Shown: positions 14,981 to 21,617 of the stretch, piece after piece | Numbering within the stretch: the first letter of the stretch is position 1 | How the letters are laid out: the number at the start of each line of letters is the position of its first letter | DNA from: JBPOJN01 sp052033505 | GTDB lineage: Bacteria; UBA10199; JACPAL01; GCA-016699445 | Direction of reading: 5' to 3' | Length of the DNA stretch: 21,617 nucleotides | Assembly (NCBI GenBank): GCA_052033505.1 | Contig: JBPOJN010000080.1 | Location: 1 to 21,617, forward strand | Translations under genes and position numbers: made by a program | Notes under the pieces: model-generated | What the model saw: the letters and a program-made list of their open reading frames with translations, nothing else | Database searches by the model: none | Told to the model about the DNA's origin: nothing

Positions 14981-15010
14981 TTGACAAGTATCGGAGGAAT
15001 AAACAACACT
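14981..15010 (+). promoter_or_regulatory. Possible promoter of the dksA-like gene
   Basis: A perfect -35 box TTGACA lies at 14981-14986 in the divergent intergenic region. The best -10 partner at 18 bases is AACACT (15005-15010), which is weak (three matches of six). The start codon at 15030 would then have a leader of roughly 13 bases without a ribosome binding site. The perfect -35 is seen; promoter activity is a guess. Confidence 0.28.
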
Positions 15011-15029
15011 CAAGCCCCAAATTATCTTT

Positions 15030-15395
15030 ATGAATAAAAAAGATCTGAAGCGCTTTAAGGAACTTTTGACTGAAAGACGCGACGAATTGCTCAAGAACAC
15101 CGCGTTCTCCAAGGATCAAAACTCGGGATTGTCGGTCGACGACCTGCCGGATGAGGTCGATTTGGCCTCTTCGGAGTCCGAACAGTCCATGAGTCTGCGT
15201 CTGCGCGACCGCGAGCGTGTCTTGCTCAAGAAAATCGAGAAAACCCTCCAAAAAGTGGAGGATGGGTCTTACGGAATCTGCGATTCCTGCGGTGAGGAAA
15301 TCGGGGTCAAGCGCCTCGAAGCCCGCCCGGTGACGGATCTTTGCATCCGCTGCAAGGAAGAGCAGGAAAAGATGGAAAGATCGTTCGCGGAGTAA
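15030..15395 (+). CDS. dksA: DksA/TraR family zinc-finger transcription regulator
   Basis: DksA binds the secondary channel of RNA polymerase and, with ppGpp, reshapes rRNA and biosynthetic promoter activity. The 121-residue protein has an N-terminal coiled-coil helix, the tip motif DEVDLA (Asp41, Asp44, Ala46, the DxxDxA needed for polymerase action in E. coli DksA), a second long helix, and a C4 zinc finger CDSC (84-87) and CIRC (105-108). It is shorter than E. coli DksA (151 residues), mainly at the N-terminus, but the active parts are present. No Shine-Dalgarno is seen in the 20 bases before the ATG, and an in-frame stop at 15000 limits upstream starts. It is divergent from the DUF721 gene and upstream of rpsB, separated by a terminator-like hairpin. 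Confidence 0.87.
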   Translation: MNKKDLKRFKELLTERRDELLKNTAFSKDQNSGLSVDDLPDEVDLASSESEQSMSLRLRDRERVLLKKIEKTLQKVEDGSYGICDSCGEEIGVKRLEARPVTDLCIRCKEEQEKMERSFAE

Positions 15396-15458
15396 TCTCT
15401 GGCTTAAGTCGGGAACGCGCTTGTTTTCCTTCCTATTTTCTCTTGCCTTTATTTCGGT

Positions 15459-15490
15459 GGCGGTGATAGTCACGCCGCCTTGATTTTTTC
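15459..15490 (+). terminator. Terminator-like hairpin between dksA-like gene and rpsB
   Basis: GGCG+GTGA (15459-15466) pairs with TCAC (15470-15473) and, past a two-base bulge, CGCC (15476-15479), with a three-base TAG loop. A T-rich tract including six T (15484-15489) follows. This fits a Rho-independent terminator for the dksA-like transcript. Because it ends only about 17 bases before the rpsB ribosome binding site, it could instead be part of an attenuator or leader controlling rpsB. Confidence 0.5.
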
Positions 15491-15520
15491 AAAGTTCGTT
15501 ATTTTCTAAGGAGATGCATC

Positions 15521-16372
15521 ATGGTCGATATGTCGGTACGTGAAATGTTGGAGGCTGGGGTTCATTTCGGTCACCAGACCCATCGCTGGGACCCCCGCAT
15601 GAAGCCGTTTATTTTCGGGAGCCGGAACGGGGTCCATATCATCGATCTTCAGAAGACGCTGCCTCTTTTCCAAGAAGCTTGCCAATTCATCACCAAGACG
15701 GTCGCCGGTGGTGGAGACGTGCTTTTCGTCGGCACCAAACGTCAGGCTCAGCCCATCATCGAAGAAGAATCCAAGAACGCCCAGATGTTCCATGTCAGTC
15801 ATCGTTGGCTCGGTGGAACGTTGACGAATTTCCGTACGATCCGCGCTTCGATCGATCGCTTGAAGGACTTGGAAGCGAAGAAAGAAAAAGGCGAGCTCGA
15901 AGTTTTGACCAAAAAAGAACGTCTCATGATCGAGCGTGAAATAGAAAAGCTCACGAAGTCCTTCGGCGGCATCAAGGAGATGAATCGTCTGCCGGCCATT
16001 TTGTTCGTGATCGATCCGCACAACGAAGCCATCGCCCTCGATGAAGCGGCGCGACTCCACATCCCGATCGTGGCCATCGCCGACACCAACTGCAATCCCG
16101 ACAACATCGATTATTTGATCCCCGGCAACGATGACGCCATCAAGTCGATCAGACTTCTGGTCTCTAAAGTGGTCCAAGCTTGCCAAGATGGTTTGGGTCA
16201 ACGCCAGTCCGTGCTCCGTGAAAACGTGGAGCGTTTGGAAGGTTCGCGCGACGTGTCCGGATCCAAGGGTAAAGCCTTCGTGTCAAAAGTAGAATCTTAT
16301 GACGAAAATACCGGTGGCGAATACACCGGCAAGCGCGCCCAAGCCGAAGCCGTCAAAGAAGAATTAGTCTAA
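15521..16372 (+). CDS. rpsB: 30S ribosomal protein S2
   Basis: Late-assembling small-subunit protein that holds S1 on the ribosome in Gram-negatives. The 283-residue protein starts MVDMSVREMLEAGVHFGHQT, then RWDPRMKPFIFG, HIIDLQKT, VLFVGTKRQA, HRWLGGTLTNFRTI, and PAILFVIDPHNEAIALDEA, all canonical. AAGGAG at 15507-15512 sets the ATG. It is about 40 residues longer than E. coli S2; the extra is a polar C-terminal tail from about residue 228, common in several phyla. It opens the rpsB-tsf-pyrH-frr cluster. Confidence 0.98.
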   Translation: MVDMSVREMLEAGVHFGHQTHRWDPRMKPFIFGSRNGVHIIDLQKTLPLFQEACQFITKTVAGGGDVLFVGTKRQAQPIIEEESKNAQMFHVSHRWLGGTLTNFRTIRASIDRLKDLEAKKEKGELEVLTKKERLMIEREIEKLTKSFGGIKEMNRLPAILFVIDPHNEAIALDEAARLHIPIVAIADTNCNPDNIDYLIPGNDDAIKSIRLLVSKVVQACQDGLGQRQSVLRENVERLEGSRDVSGSKGKAFVSKVESYDENTGGEYTGKRAQAEAVKEELV

Positions 16373-16387
16373 CCTCCAAGGTGGTTT

Positions 16388-17242
16388 ATGTCCGATATCT
16401 CCGCTGAAAAAGTTAAAACTCTGCGCGACAAGACCGGCGCGGGCATGATGGATTGCAAAAAAGCCCTGGCCCAAACCGAAGGCGATTTGGAAAAGGCCAT
16501 CGATTACCTGCGTAAGGAAGGCGTCGTGAAGGCCGCTAAAAAAGCCGGTCGTGCGACCTCCGAAGGCTTGATCGGTTACGCGATCAGCCCCGATAAATCC
16601 GCCGCCGCCTTGGTCGAATTGAATTGCGAGACAGACTTCGTGGCGAATACCGATCAGTTCCGCGGTTTTCTTTCGTCGCTTGCGGAGACGGCTCTGCGTT
16701 CCGAACCTCAAGATTTAGAGGCGTTTCAAAAACTGCCCTTGGGCAAGTCTACGGTTGGTGAGACTCTGCAGGAGCTGATCGCGAAGATCGGCGAGAATAT
16801 GTCGATTCGTCGATTCCGTGTCGTGAAGGCCTCCGGCGGTGTCCTGGCCGGTTACGTTCATGCCGGCTCCAAAGTCGCTTCGATCGTGTCTGTAAAGGGA
16901 GCGGGTATCGACGAGGCTTCCGTTCGCGACGTGGCCATGCATGCGGCCGCGATGATGCCGAAGTACGTCGACAGATCGCAGGTACCGGCCTCCATTTTGG
17001 ACCGCGAAAAAGAAGTTTTGAAGGCCTCTCCGGATTTCAACGGTAAACCTGATAACATCGTCGAAAAAATCATCACGGGCAAACTTGGTAAGTTTTACAG
17101 CGACATCTGTTTGATCGAACAAGCGTTCATCAAAGATACGGCGGGCAAGCAGTCCGTCGGAGACTACCTGAAAACTAAGGCCAAGGATGCTACGGTCACG
17201 GATATGGTGCGTTTTCAGGTCGGCGAAGAAGTTGTGAATTGA
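16388..17242 (+). CDS. tsf: Elongation factor Ts
   Basis: Exchanges GDP for GTP on EF-Tu. The 284-residue protein has the N-terminal UBA-like domain (about 4-43, including LRDKTGAGMMDCKKAL), the core contact TDFVAN (82-87) and a repeated dimer-type core, and HAAAMMPKYV. Length is normal. AAGGTGG (16378-16384 region) precedes the ATG. It lies 15 bases after rpsB, the conserved order, so expression is linked. Confidence 0.98.
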   Translation: MSDISAEKVKTLRDKTGAGMMDCKKALAQTEGDLEKAIDYLRKEGVVKAAKKAGRATSEGLIGYAISPDKSAAALVELNCETDFVANTDQFRGFLSSLAETALRSEPQDLEAFQKLPLGKSTVGETLQELIAKIGENMSIRRFRVVKASGGVLAGYVHAGSKVASIVSVKGAGIDEASVRDVAMHAAAMMPKYVDRSQVPASILDREKEVLKASPDFNGKPDNIVEKIITGKLGKFYSDICLIEQAFIKDTAGKQSVGDYLKTKAKDATVTDMVRFQVGEEVVN

Positions 17243-17276
17243 CATCCGTTTCCGTTCGGGCGATTTTCAAGTGCTC

Positions 17277-17990
17277 ATGCCGATGAAGCCCCGTTACAAT
17301 CGCGTCCTCCTCAAACTTTCCGGCGAAGCGATGGCAGGTAATGGCAATTTCGGCATCGATCCAGAGGCAATCCGCAGTCTCGGCCGGGAAATTAAAGCCG
17401 TTCATGAATTAGGCGTCCAAATCGCCGTGGTTATGGGCGGAGGTAATATTTTTCGAGGCTCGCAAGTCCCTTGGATGGACCGTACGGCCGCCGATTACAG
17501 CGGCATGCTCGCGACCGTCATCAACAGCATGGCTTTGCAGGACGCCTTGGAAAAAATGGACGTCGACACGCGTGTGCTGACCGCCATTGAAATGCAGCAA
17601 ATCGCCGAGCCTTACATCCGCCGCCGCGCTATCCGCCACTTGGAAAAAAAACGTGTCGTTATCTTCGCAGCCGGTACGGGTAATCCTTATTTTTCGACCG
17701 ATACCGGCGCCTCATTGAGAGCGATGGAAATGCATGCGGAGGCAATTTTCAAGGGGACCAAGGTCGACGGCGTTTATTCGGCGGATCCTTATAAAGACAA
17801 GAACGCAAAGAGATTCAAAAAACTCTCTTACATCGATGTGTTGAAAAAAGATTTGAAAGTGATGGATGCGACCGCGATTTCTTTATGCATGGATAACAAA
17901 ATGCCGATCATAGTCTTCGATCTTTTTAAAACGGGAAATTTAAAACGTGTCATCTGCGGGGAACCGATCGGCACGATCGTGGGAATTTAG
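17277..17990 (+). CDS. pyrH: Uridylate (UMP) kinase
   Basis: Phosphorylates UMP to UDP with ATP; hexameric amino-acid-kinase-family enzyme of pyrimidine synthesis. Motifs: NRVLLKLSGEAMAG near the start, VVMGGGNIFRG, GTGNPYFSTDTGASLRAMEM, GTKVDGVYSADP, and MDATAISLCMDN. About 237 residues, normal length. The start is uncertain: GTG 17271, ATG 17277 and ATG 17283 are all in frame and none has a strong ribosome binding site; I take the first ATG. It lies between tsf and frr as in most bacteria. Confidence 0.96.
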   Translation: MPMKPRYNRVLLKLSGEAMAGNGNFGIDPEAIRSLGREIKAVHELGVQIAVVMGGGNIFRGSQVPWMDRTAADYSGMLATVINSMALQDALEKMDVDTRVLTAIEMQQIAEPYIRRRAIRHLEKKRVVIFAAGTGNPYFSTDTGASLRAMEMHAEAIFKGTKVDGVYSADPYKDKNAKRFKKLSYIDVLKKDLKVMDATAISLCMDNKMPIIVFDLFKTGNLKRVICGEPIGTIVGI

Positions 17991-18014
17991 GGACATTTCT
18001 AAAAGGGGGGCATT

Positions 18015-18572
18015 ATGGACGCCAATATTCAGTCGGAAATGAAGCAGAAGATGGATAAGACCATCGAGTCGCTGCGTTCCGAGTTCGTGAAGCTGCGTAC
18101 GGGTCGCGCCTCTCCGGCCATTTTGGACAGCGTGCGCGTCGATAGTTACGGCAGTATCATGGCGTTGAACCAGGTCGCCGGTATTGGGATCTCGGACAGC
18201 CGCACGATCGTGATTACGCCCTGGGATAAGTCGCTTTTGCAGGCGATCGAAAAAGGCATTCATAAAGCCGAGATCGGTTTGCAGCCCATGAACGACGGTA
18301 AAGTTGTGCGTATTTCCATCCCGGCGCTTACCGAAGAGCGACGCAAGGAACTGGTGAAAGTCGCCAAAAGGATCGCAGAAGAGTGGCGCGTCTCCGCGCG
18401 TAATACACGCCGCGAGACCAATGAAATCGTCAAAAAACTGCAGAAAGATTCCAAGATCACCGAAGATGATCTGAAAAAATCCGAAGTCGAAATCCAGAAA
18501 ATGACGGACCAATACGTCGCCCAGATCGACCAAATCCTCGCCAATAAAGAAAAAGAAATCATGGAAGTGTGA
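18015..18572 (+). CDS. frr: Ribosome recycling factor
   Basis: With EF-G it splits the post-termination ribosome. The 185-residue protein (family length) has the standard order: an N-terminal helix with MDKTIESLRSEFVKLRTGRA, PAILDSVRVDSYG, the ISDSRTIVITPWDKS beta part, ALTEERRKELVKVAKRIAEE, and the long C-terminal helices. AAAAGGGGGG just before the ATG is one of the strongest ribosome binding sites in the window. It is followed by uppS after one base. Confidence 0.98.
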   Translation: MDANIQSEMKQKMDKTIESLRSEFVKLRTGRASPAILDSVRVDSYGSIMALNQVAGIGISDSRTIVITPWDKSLLQAIEKGIHKAEIGLQPMNDGKVVRISIPALTEERRKELVKVAKRIAEEWRVSARNTRRETNEIVKKLQKDSKITEDDLKKSEVEIQKMTDQYVAQIDQILANKEKEIMEV

Positions 18573-18573
18573 C

Positions 18574-19305
18574 GTGGCTCTCGATTTGAAGAGGTTGCCG
18601 CAACACATCGCCGTGATCATGGACGGCAACGGCCGCTGGGCTAAGTCACGCGGCCTTCCCCGCATCGAAGGCCACCGTCAAGGCAGTAACGTCGTGGACG
18701 AGATCGTGACTGAGTGCCGCGATTTAGGGGTGCGCTACCTCACGCTCTACGCTTTTTCGATGGAGAATTGGGCCCGGCCCAAGGATGAAATTTCGGCGTT
18801 GATGACCTTGCTCAAGGAATTCCTGGTGTCCAAGCGGGAAAAGCTTTCTAAGAATGAAATCCGGTTGGTGTCGATCGGTGACGTGGAGAGATTGCCCTCC
18901 GACGTCTTGGAAACCTTGCGTGGCACGGAAGAAATGACCAAGCCTTTCGGTAAGATGTTTTTGAACCTCGCGCTCAGTTACAGCGCCCGTGATGAGGTGA
19001 TGCGGGCCATCGGGGAACTCCTGAAAGAAAAAGACCGCGGTGATTTCCGCGACGACTTCATTTCGGTGGAACGTTTTTCGGCGTATCTCGATACGGCCGG
19101 GATTCCGGATCCCGATCTCTTGATCCGCACCGGGGGCGAAAGGCGCATCAGTAATTTCCTGCTGTGGCAATGCGCGTACACGGAGCTTTATTTCAGCGAG
19201 ACGCCTTGGCCCGATTTCGGGCGCGAGGCATTGCATAAGGCGATCGAGGAATACCAATCGCGGGAGAGGCGTTTCGGCCGCACATCCGAACAGGTGACAT
19301 CATGA
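18574..19305 (+). CDS. uppS: Isoprenyl transferase (undecaprenyl diphosphate synthase)
   Basis: cis-Prenyltransferase that builds undecaprenyl diphosphate, the lipid carrier for peptidoglycan and O-antigen. The GTG at 18574 gives MALDLKRLPQHIAVIMDGNG; the catalytic Asp17 and DGNGRWA motif (17-23) are followed by GHRQG, YLTLYAFSMENWARP, and the C-terminal RTGGERRISNFLLWQ and TELYFSETPWPDF. 243 residues, normal. The gene begins one base after the frr stop and its TGA overlaps the cdsA ATG, so the three are coupled. Confidence 0.96.
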   Translation: MALDLKRLPQHIAVIMDGNGRWAKSRGLPRIEGHRQGSNVVDEIVTECRDLGVRYLTLYAFSMENWARPKDEISALMTLLKEFLVSKREKLSKNEIRLVSIGDVERLPSDVLETLRGTEEMTKPFGKMFLNLALSYSARDEVMRAIGELLKEKDRGDFRDDFISVERFSAYLDTAGIPDPDLLIRTGGERRISNFLLWQCAYTELYFSETPWPDFGREALHKAIEEYQSRERRFGRTSEQVTS

Positions 19306-20117
19306 TTTTAACGCCAGCACTCAAAAAGCGGATCGTCGCGGGGCTCATCGCCATGCCGTTTGTGATCGCGGCGATTTTATCGCCGTATACTTGGGTGTTT
19401 AAATGCGCCGTTCTCTTGTGTTTTTCCGTGGCGATCCTGGAGTTTTTTACCGTGGTGGGTTTTTCGAGGCGCGATCGCATCTTCACTTTTGTTTTGGGTG
19501 TGCTCCATCTTTCCTTCCTCCTTTTCGCTTCCGTCTACGGGCGGGATTGGATCGTGTTGGAGGCGGCTGGGGTGTTGTTGGCCACGTTCATTTTTTATTG
19601 TTTCGCCCCGGCGTCTTCGCTGGAAGGGATGGCCCCTAAAATCGCCCTGGCTTCTTTCGGTGTTTTTTACGTGGGGACGTTGGGCGCGTTCGTGGGATTG
19701 TTGCGGGATTTGCCTTACGGTGTTTTTTGGGTGTTCGCCTTACTCGCCATGACGTGGTTGAACGACACGTTCGCGTATTTTGCGGGACACCTTTTCGGGC
19801 GACACAAACTGGCTCCGATGATTTCTCCCGGCAAGACGGTCGAGGGATTCTTGGGCGGTTTTGTCGGAAGCCTGGTCGCTTTCTTGAGCGTTTGGTTCTG
19901 GATCAAAAATGACCTCGAATGGACCCAGGGTTTTCTGATGGTCTTTTTGGTCGGATGCTTAGGTCCTTTGGGAGATTTGAGCGAGTCTTTGATCAAAAGG
20001 AGCTTCGGCGTGAAGGATTCCGGCAATGTGATCCCCGGTCATGGAGGGATGCTCGACCGTGTCGATGCGCTTTTATTCACCGCACCGGTCGTTTATTGTT
20101 TCGCGGCTTTTTTATGA
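19302..20117 (+). CDS. cdsA: Phosphatidate cytidylyltransferase
   Basis: Inner-membrane enzyme that makes CDP-diacylglycerol from CTP and phosphatidic acid. The 271-residue protein has about eight hydrophobic helices. NDTFAYFAGHLFGRHKLA (154-171) with SPGKTVEG (175-182) and the signature SLIKRSFGVKDSGN (229-242) then PGHGGMLDRVD (245-255) identify it. It overlaps uppS and dxr by ATGA junctions on both sides, so the cluster is translated as a coupled unit. Confidence 0.96.
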   Translation: MILTPALKKRIVAGLIAMPFVIAAILSPYTWVFKCAVLLCFSVAILEFFTVVGFSRRDRIFTFVLGVLHLSFLLFASVYGRDWIVLEAAGVLLATFIFYCFAPASSLEGMAPKIALASFGVFYVGTLGAFVGLLRDLPYGVFWVFALLAMTWLNDTFAYFAGHLFGRHKLAPMISPGKTVEGFLGGFVGSLVAFLSVWFWIKNDLEWTQGFLMVFLVGCLGPLGDLSESLIKRSFGVKDSGNVIPGHGGMLDRVDALLFTAPVVYCFAAFL

Positions 20118-21262
20118 AAAACTTGGTTATTTTAGGCAGTACCGGTTCGATCGGCACGCAGACTTTGGACGTCGTCGCGCGCCATCCCGACCGCTTTCGC
20201 GTGATCGGGCTTGCGGCCGGTAAAAATCTGAAAACCGTGTTTGAGCAGGTACGCGCGTTCAAACCTAAGTACGTCTCCGTTTCGTCGGAAGCCGATGCTC
20301 AAGAGTTGAGGAAGTCGTTTTCGGGAGTAGAAGTCTTAAATCCTGCGACCGGACCTTCAGACATGGTTCAGGACGCGGACGTCGATCTCGTGGTTTCTGC
20401 GATCGTCGGAGCGGCGGGCTTGAATCCTACGATGCGTGCCATCGAAGCGGGCAAGGTCGTTGCCTTGGCCAACAAAGAAAGTCTCGTCATCGCTGGAGAG
20501 TTGATGACCGGCGCGGCCCGTAAACAAAATAAACCTTTGATTCCCATCGACAGCGAGCACAGCGCGATCTTTCAATGTCTCCAGGGCAATCGTGCTCAAG
20601 ACGTTCACCGCATCGTGCTCACGGCGTCGGGCGGGCCTTTTTTCGGGAAATCGCGGGAGTTTTTGGCGTCCGTCACGCTGGCGCAGGCGCTCAAACACCC
20701 GAACTGGAGTATGGGGCCGAAGATCACGATCGACAGCGCGACCCTGATGAATAAAGGCCTGGAAATGATCGAAGCGACGTGGCTCTTCGATAAAACGCCG
20801 GATGACGTCGCGATCCACGTGCATCCTCAGAGCATCGTGCATTCGTTCGTCGAGTACATCGACGGTTCTGTCATCGCGCAGATGGGCGTGCCGGACATGC
20901 GTTGTGCGATCTCTTATGCGATGGCCTATCCCGAACGAGTGGTTTCGGGCGCTGGGAGTTTGGATCTCCTGAAGATCGGGCATTTAAGTTTTTTCCCGCC
21001 CGACATGGAGAATTTCCCCGCTTTAAAGCTCGCGTATGCCGCGGCGAAAGAGGGCAGGACGATGCCCGCTGTGCTGAACGCGGCCAACGAAGTTGCTGTC
21101 GCGAGATTTTTGAATTCCGAGATTGGATTTTTGGAAATACCAGCTATCGTCGAAGAGACGATGAACCGTCATGAGTGCCGCCCCTTGGCGTCTTTGCAAG
21201 ACGTCCTCGAGGCGGACGCCTGGGCCCGCAGTGAGGCGGGCCGGGTAAAAATCGCCGCTTAA
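20114..21262 (+). CDS. dxr: 1-deoxy-D-xylulose-5-phosphate reductoisomerase
   Basis: First committed step of the MEP isoprenoid route: turns DXP into MEP with NADPH and a divalent metal. The ATG at 20114 overlaps the cdsA stop (ATGA) and gives MKNLVILGSTGSIGTQTLDV with the NADPH site GSTGSIG (8-14). Further: ALANKESLVIAGE (117-129), the metal-site DSEHSAIFQCLQG (147-159), SGGPFF, and TLMNKGLEMIEA. 382 residues is typical. The same frame is open further upstream to 19919, inside cdsA, which I reject. It feeds precursors to UppS two genes upstream. Confidence 0.97.
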   Translation: MKNLVILGSTGSIGTQTLDVVARHPDRFRVIGLAAGKNLKTVFEQVRAFKPKYVSVSSEADAQELRKSFSGVEVLNPATGPSDMVQDADVDLVVSAIVGAAGLNPTMRAIEAGKVVALANKESLVIAGELMTGAARKQNKPLIPIDSEHSAIFQCLQGNRAQDVHRIVLTASGGPFFGKSREFLASVTLAQALKHPNWSMGPKITIDSATLMNKGLEMIEATWLFDKTPDDVAIHVHPQSIVHSFVEYIDGSVIAQMGVPDMRCAISYAMAYPERVVSGAGSLDLLKIGHLSFFPPDMENFPALKLAYAAAKEGRTMPAVLNAANEVAVARFLNSEIGFLEIPAIVEETMNRHECRPLASLQDVLEADAWARSEAGRVKIAA

Positions 21263-21286
21263 CTTTTACAGACTCCGAGTCCTTAT

Positions 21287-21617
21287 ATGACCATAATTTA
21301 CTTCATCATCGCGCTGGGCCTGCTCGTGTTCATCCATGAGTTCGGTCATTTCATCGCGGCCAAGAGGCAGGGCATCGGCGTCGAGGTTTTTTCGATCGGT
21401 TTCGGGCCTAAGCTCTTGAGTTTTAAGCGCGGGGAAACGACGTACACGGTGTCTTTGCTACCCTTCGGCGGGTACGTCAAATTGGTCGGAGAAGACCCGG
21501 CCGAAACGAGCGACTCTGCCGCGGCCCCACGCGAGAAAAAATATTCCCTGCGTCCCTTGTGGCAGAAAATCATCGTCGTCTTCGCCGGCCCCGCGATGAA
21601 TCTCGTGCTCGCGTTGG
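21287..21617 (+). CDS. rseP: RIP site-2 zinc metalloprotease RseP (partial, 3' end outside window)
   Basis: Intramembrane protease that cuts anti-sigma factors and leftover signal peptides. The first 110 residues are present: a transmembrane helix with the zinc motif HEFGH (17-21), SIGFGPKLLSF (about 36-46), LLPFGGYVKLVGEDP (about 57-71) and the start of a second helix with FAGPAMNLVLAL. All are standard for the RseP N-terminus. The ATG at 21287 follows dxr by 24 bases without a strong ribosome binding site. PDZ domains and the LDG motif would lie beyond the edge. Confidence 0.95.
   Translation, partial: MTIIYFIIALGLLVFIHEFGHFIAAKRQGIGVEVFSIGFGPKLLSFKRGETTYTVSLLPFGGYVKLVGEDPAETSDSAAAPREKKYSLRPLWQKIIVVFAGPAMNLVLAL

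Noticed and set aside
14922..15473. Upstream extension of the DUF721 frame (292 codons in all)
   Set aside because: The added part is antisense to the dksA-like gene and shows no family features; the internal ATG has a good ribosome binding site.
19919..20113. N-terminal extension of dxr inside cdsA
   Set aside because: The extra 65 residues are an out-of-frame reading of cdsA. The canonical GSTGSIG start follows the ATG at 20114, which has an ATGA overlap.
21271..21281. GACTC/GAGTC palindrome before rseP
   Set aside because: The stem is short with almost no loop and no supporting context such as a T run; likely chance.
1..21617. tRNA, rRNA, CRISPR arrays, prophage genes
   Set aside because: Scanned intergenic regions are short (at most about 170 bases) and contain no cloverleaf, spaced-repeat pattern or phage-like gene that I could support.

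Overview
The window is a chromosomal stretch of a Gram-negative bacterium with moderately high GC, tightly packed and mostly housekeeping. The envelope genes (a TonB-like transducer, a LolA-like carrier, a predicted outer-membrane beta-barrel, an RseP protease) show two membranes, and dxr shows the non-mevalonate isoprenoid pathway. The NadD-like and TonB-like proteins and the mtnP-pfkB pairing remind me of deltaproteobacterial/myxococcal lineages. That is an impression from the sequence, not a placement.

Layout. (1) At the left edge a truncated NAD kinase gene runs leftward, back to back with a nadD-like gene. (2) 654-7267 is one dense rightward block: nadD-like, rlmN, mtnP, a PfkB-family kinase, recO, a UbiB/AarF-type kinase and a TonB-like gene, mostly touching or overlapping. 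(3) 7268-8062 is the only clearly accessory part: an imperfect G/C-run inverted repeat, a tandem GTATTACC repeat, and a two-gene AbrB-type antitoxin/MazF-PemK-type toxin module. (4) 8063-10242 is a leftward two-gene envelope operon, a LolA-like periplasmic protein translationally coupled to a DUF1302-like outer-membrane protein. (5) 10338-14586 runs rightward: purD, purE, tsaC and a long DUF1015 protein. (6) A small DUF721 (DciA-like) gene runs leftward at 14595-14921. (7) A dksA-like gene is followed by the classical rightward cluster rpsB-tsf-pyrH-frr-uppS-cdsA-dxr-rseP, with rseP cut by the right edge.

The genes group into NAD(P) synthesis (NadD-like, NadK), purine synthesis and salvage (PurD, PurE, MtnP, possibly the PfkB kinase), translation and its control (RlmN, TsaC, DksA-like, S2, EF-Ts, RRF), DNA replication and repair (RecO, DciA-like) and envelope building (UppS, CdsA, Dxr, RseP, TonB-like, LolA/DUF1302).

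I found no strong evidence for a wholly new system. The best candidates for a second look are the orphan LolA-like/DUF1302 pair without a visible transporter, the DUF1015 protein with an added C-terminal region of about 120 residues and a Lys/Ser-rich N-terminal tail, the repeat structures in front of the toxin-antitoxin genes, and the nearly touching divergent starts of the two NAD genes. No tRNA, rRNA, CRISPR, insertion sequence or prophage was seen. No stretch over 300 bases lacks a gene.
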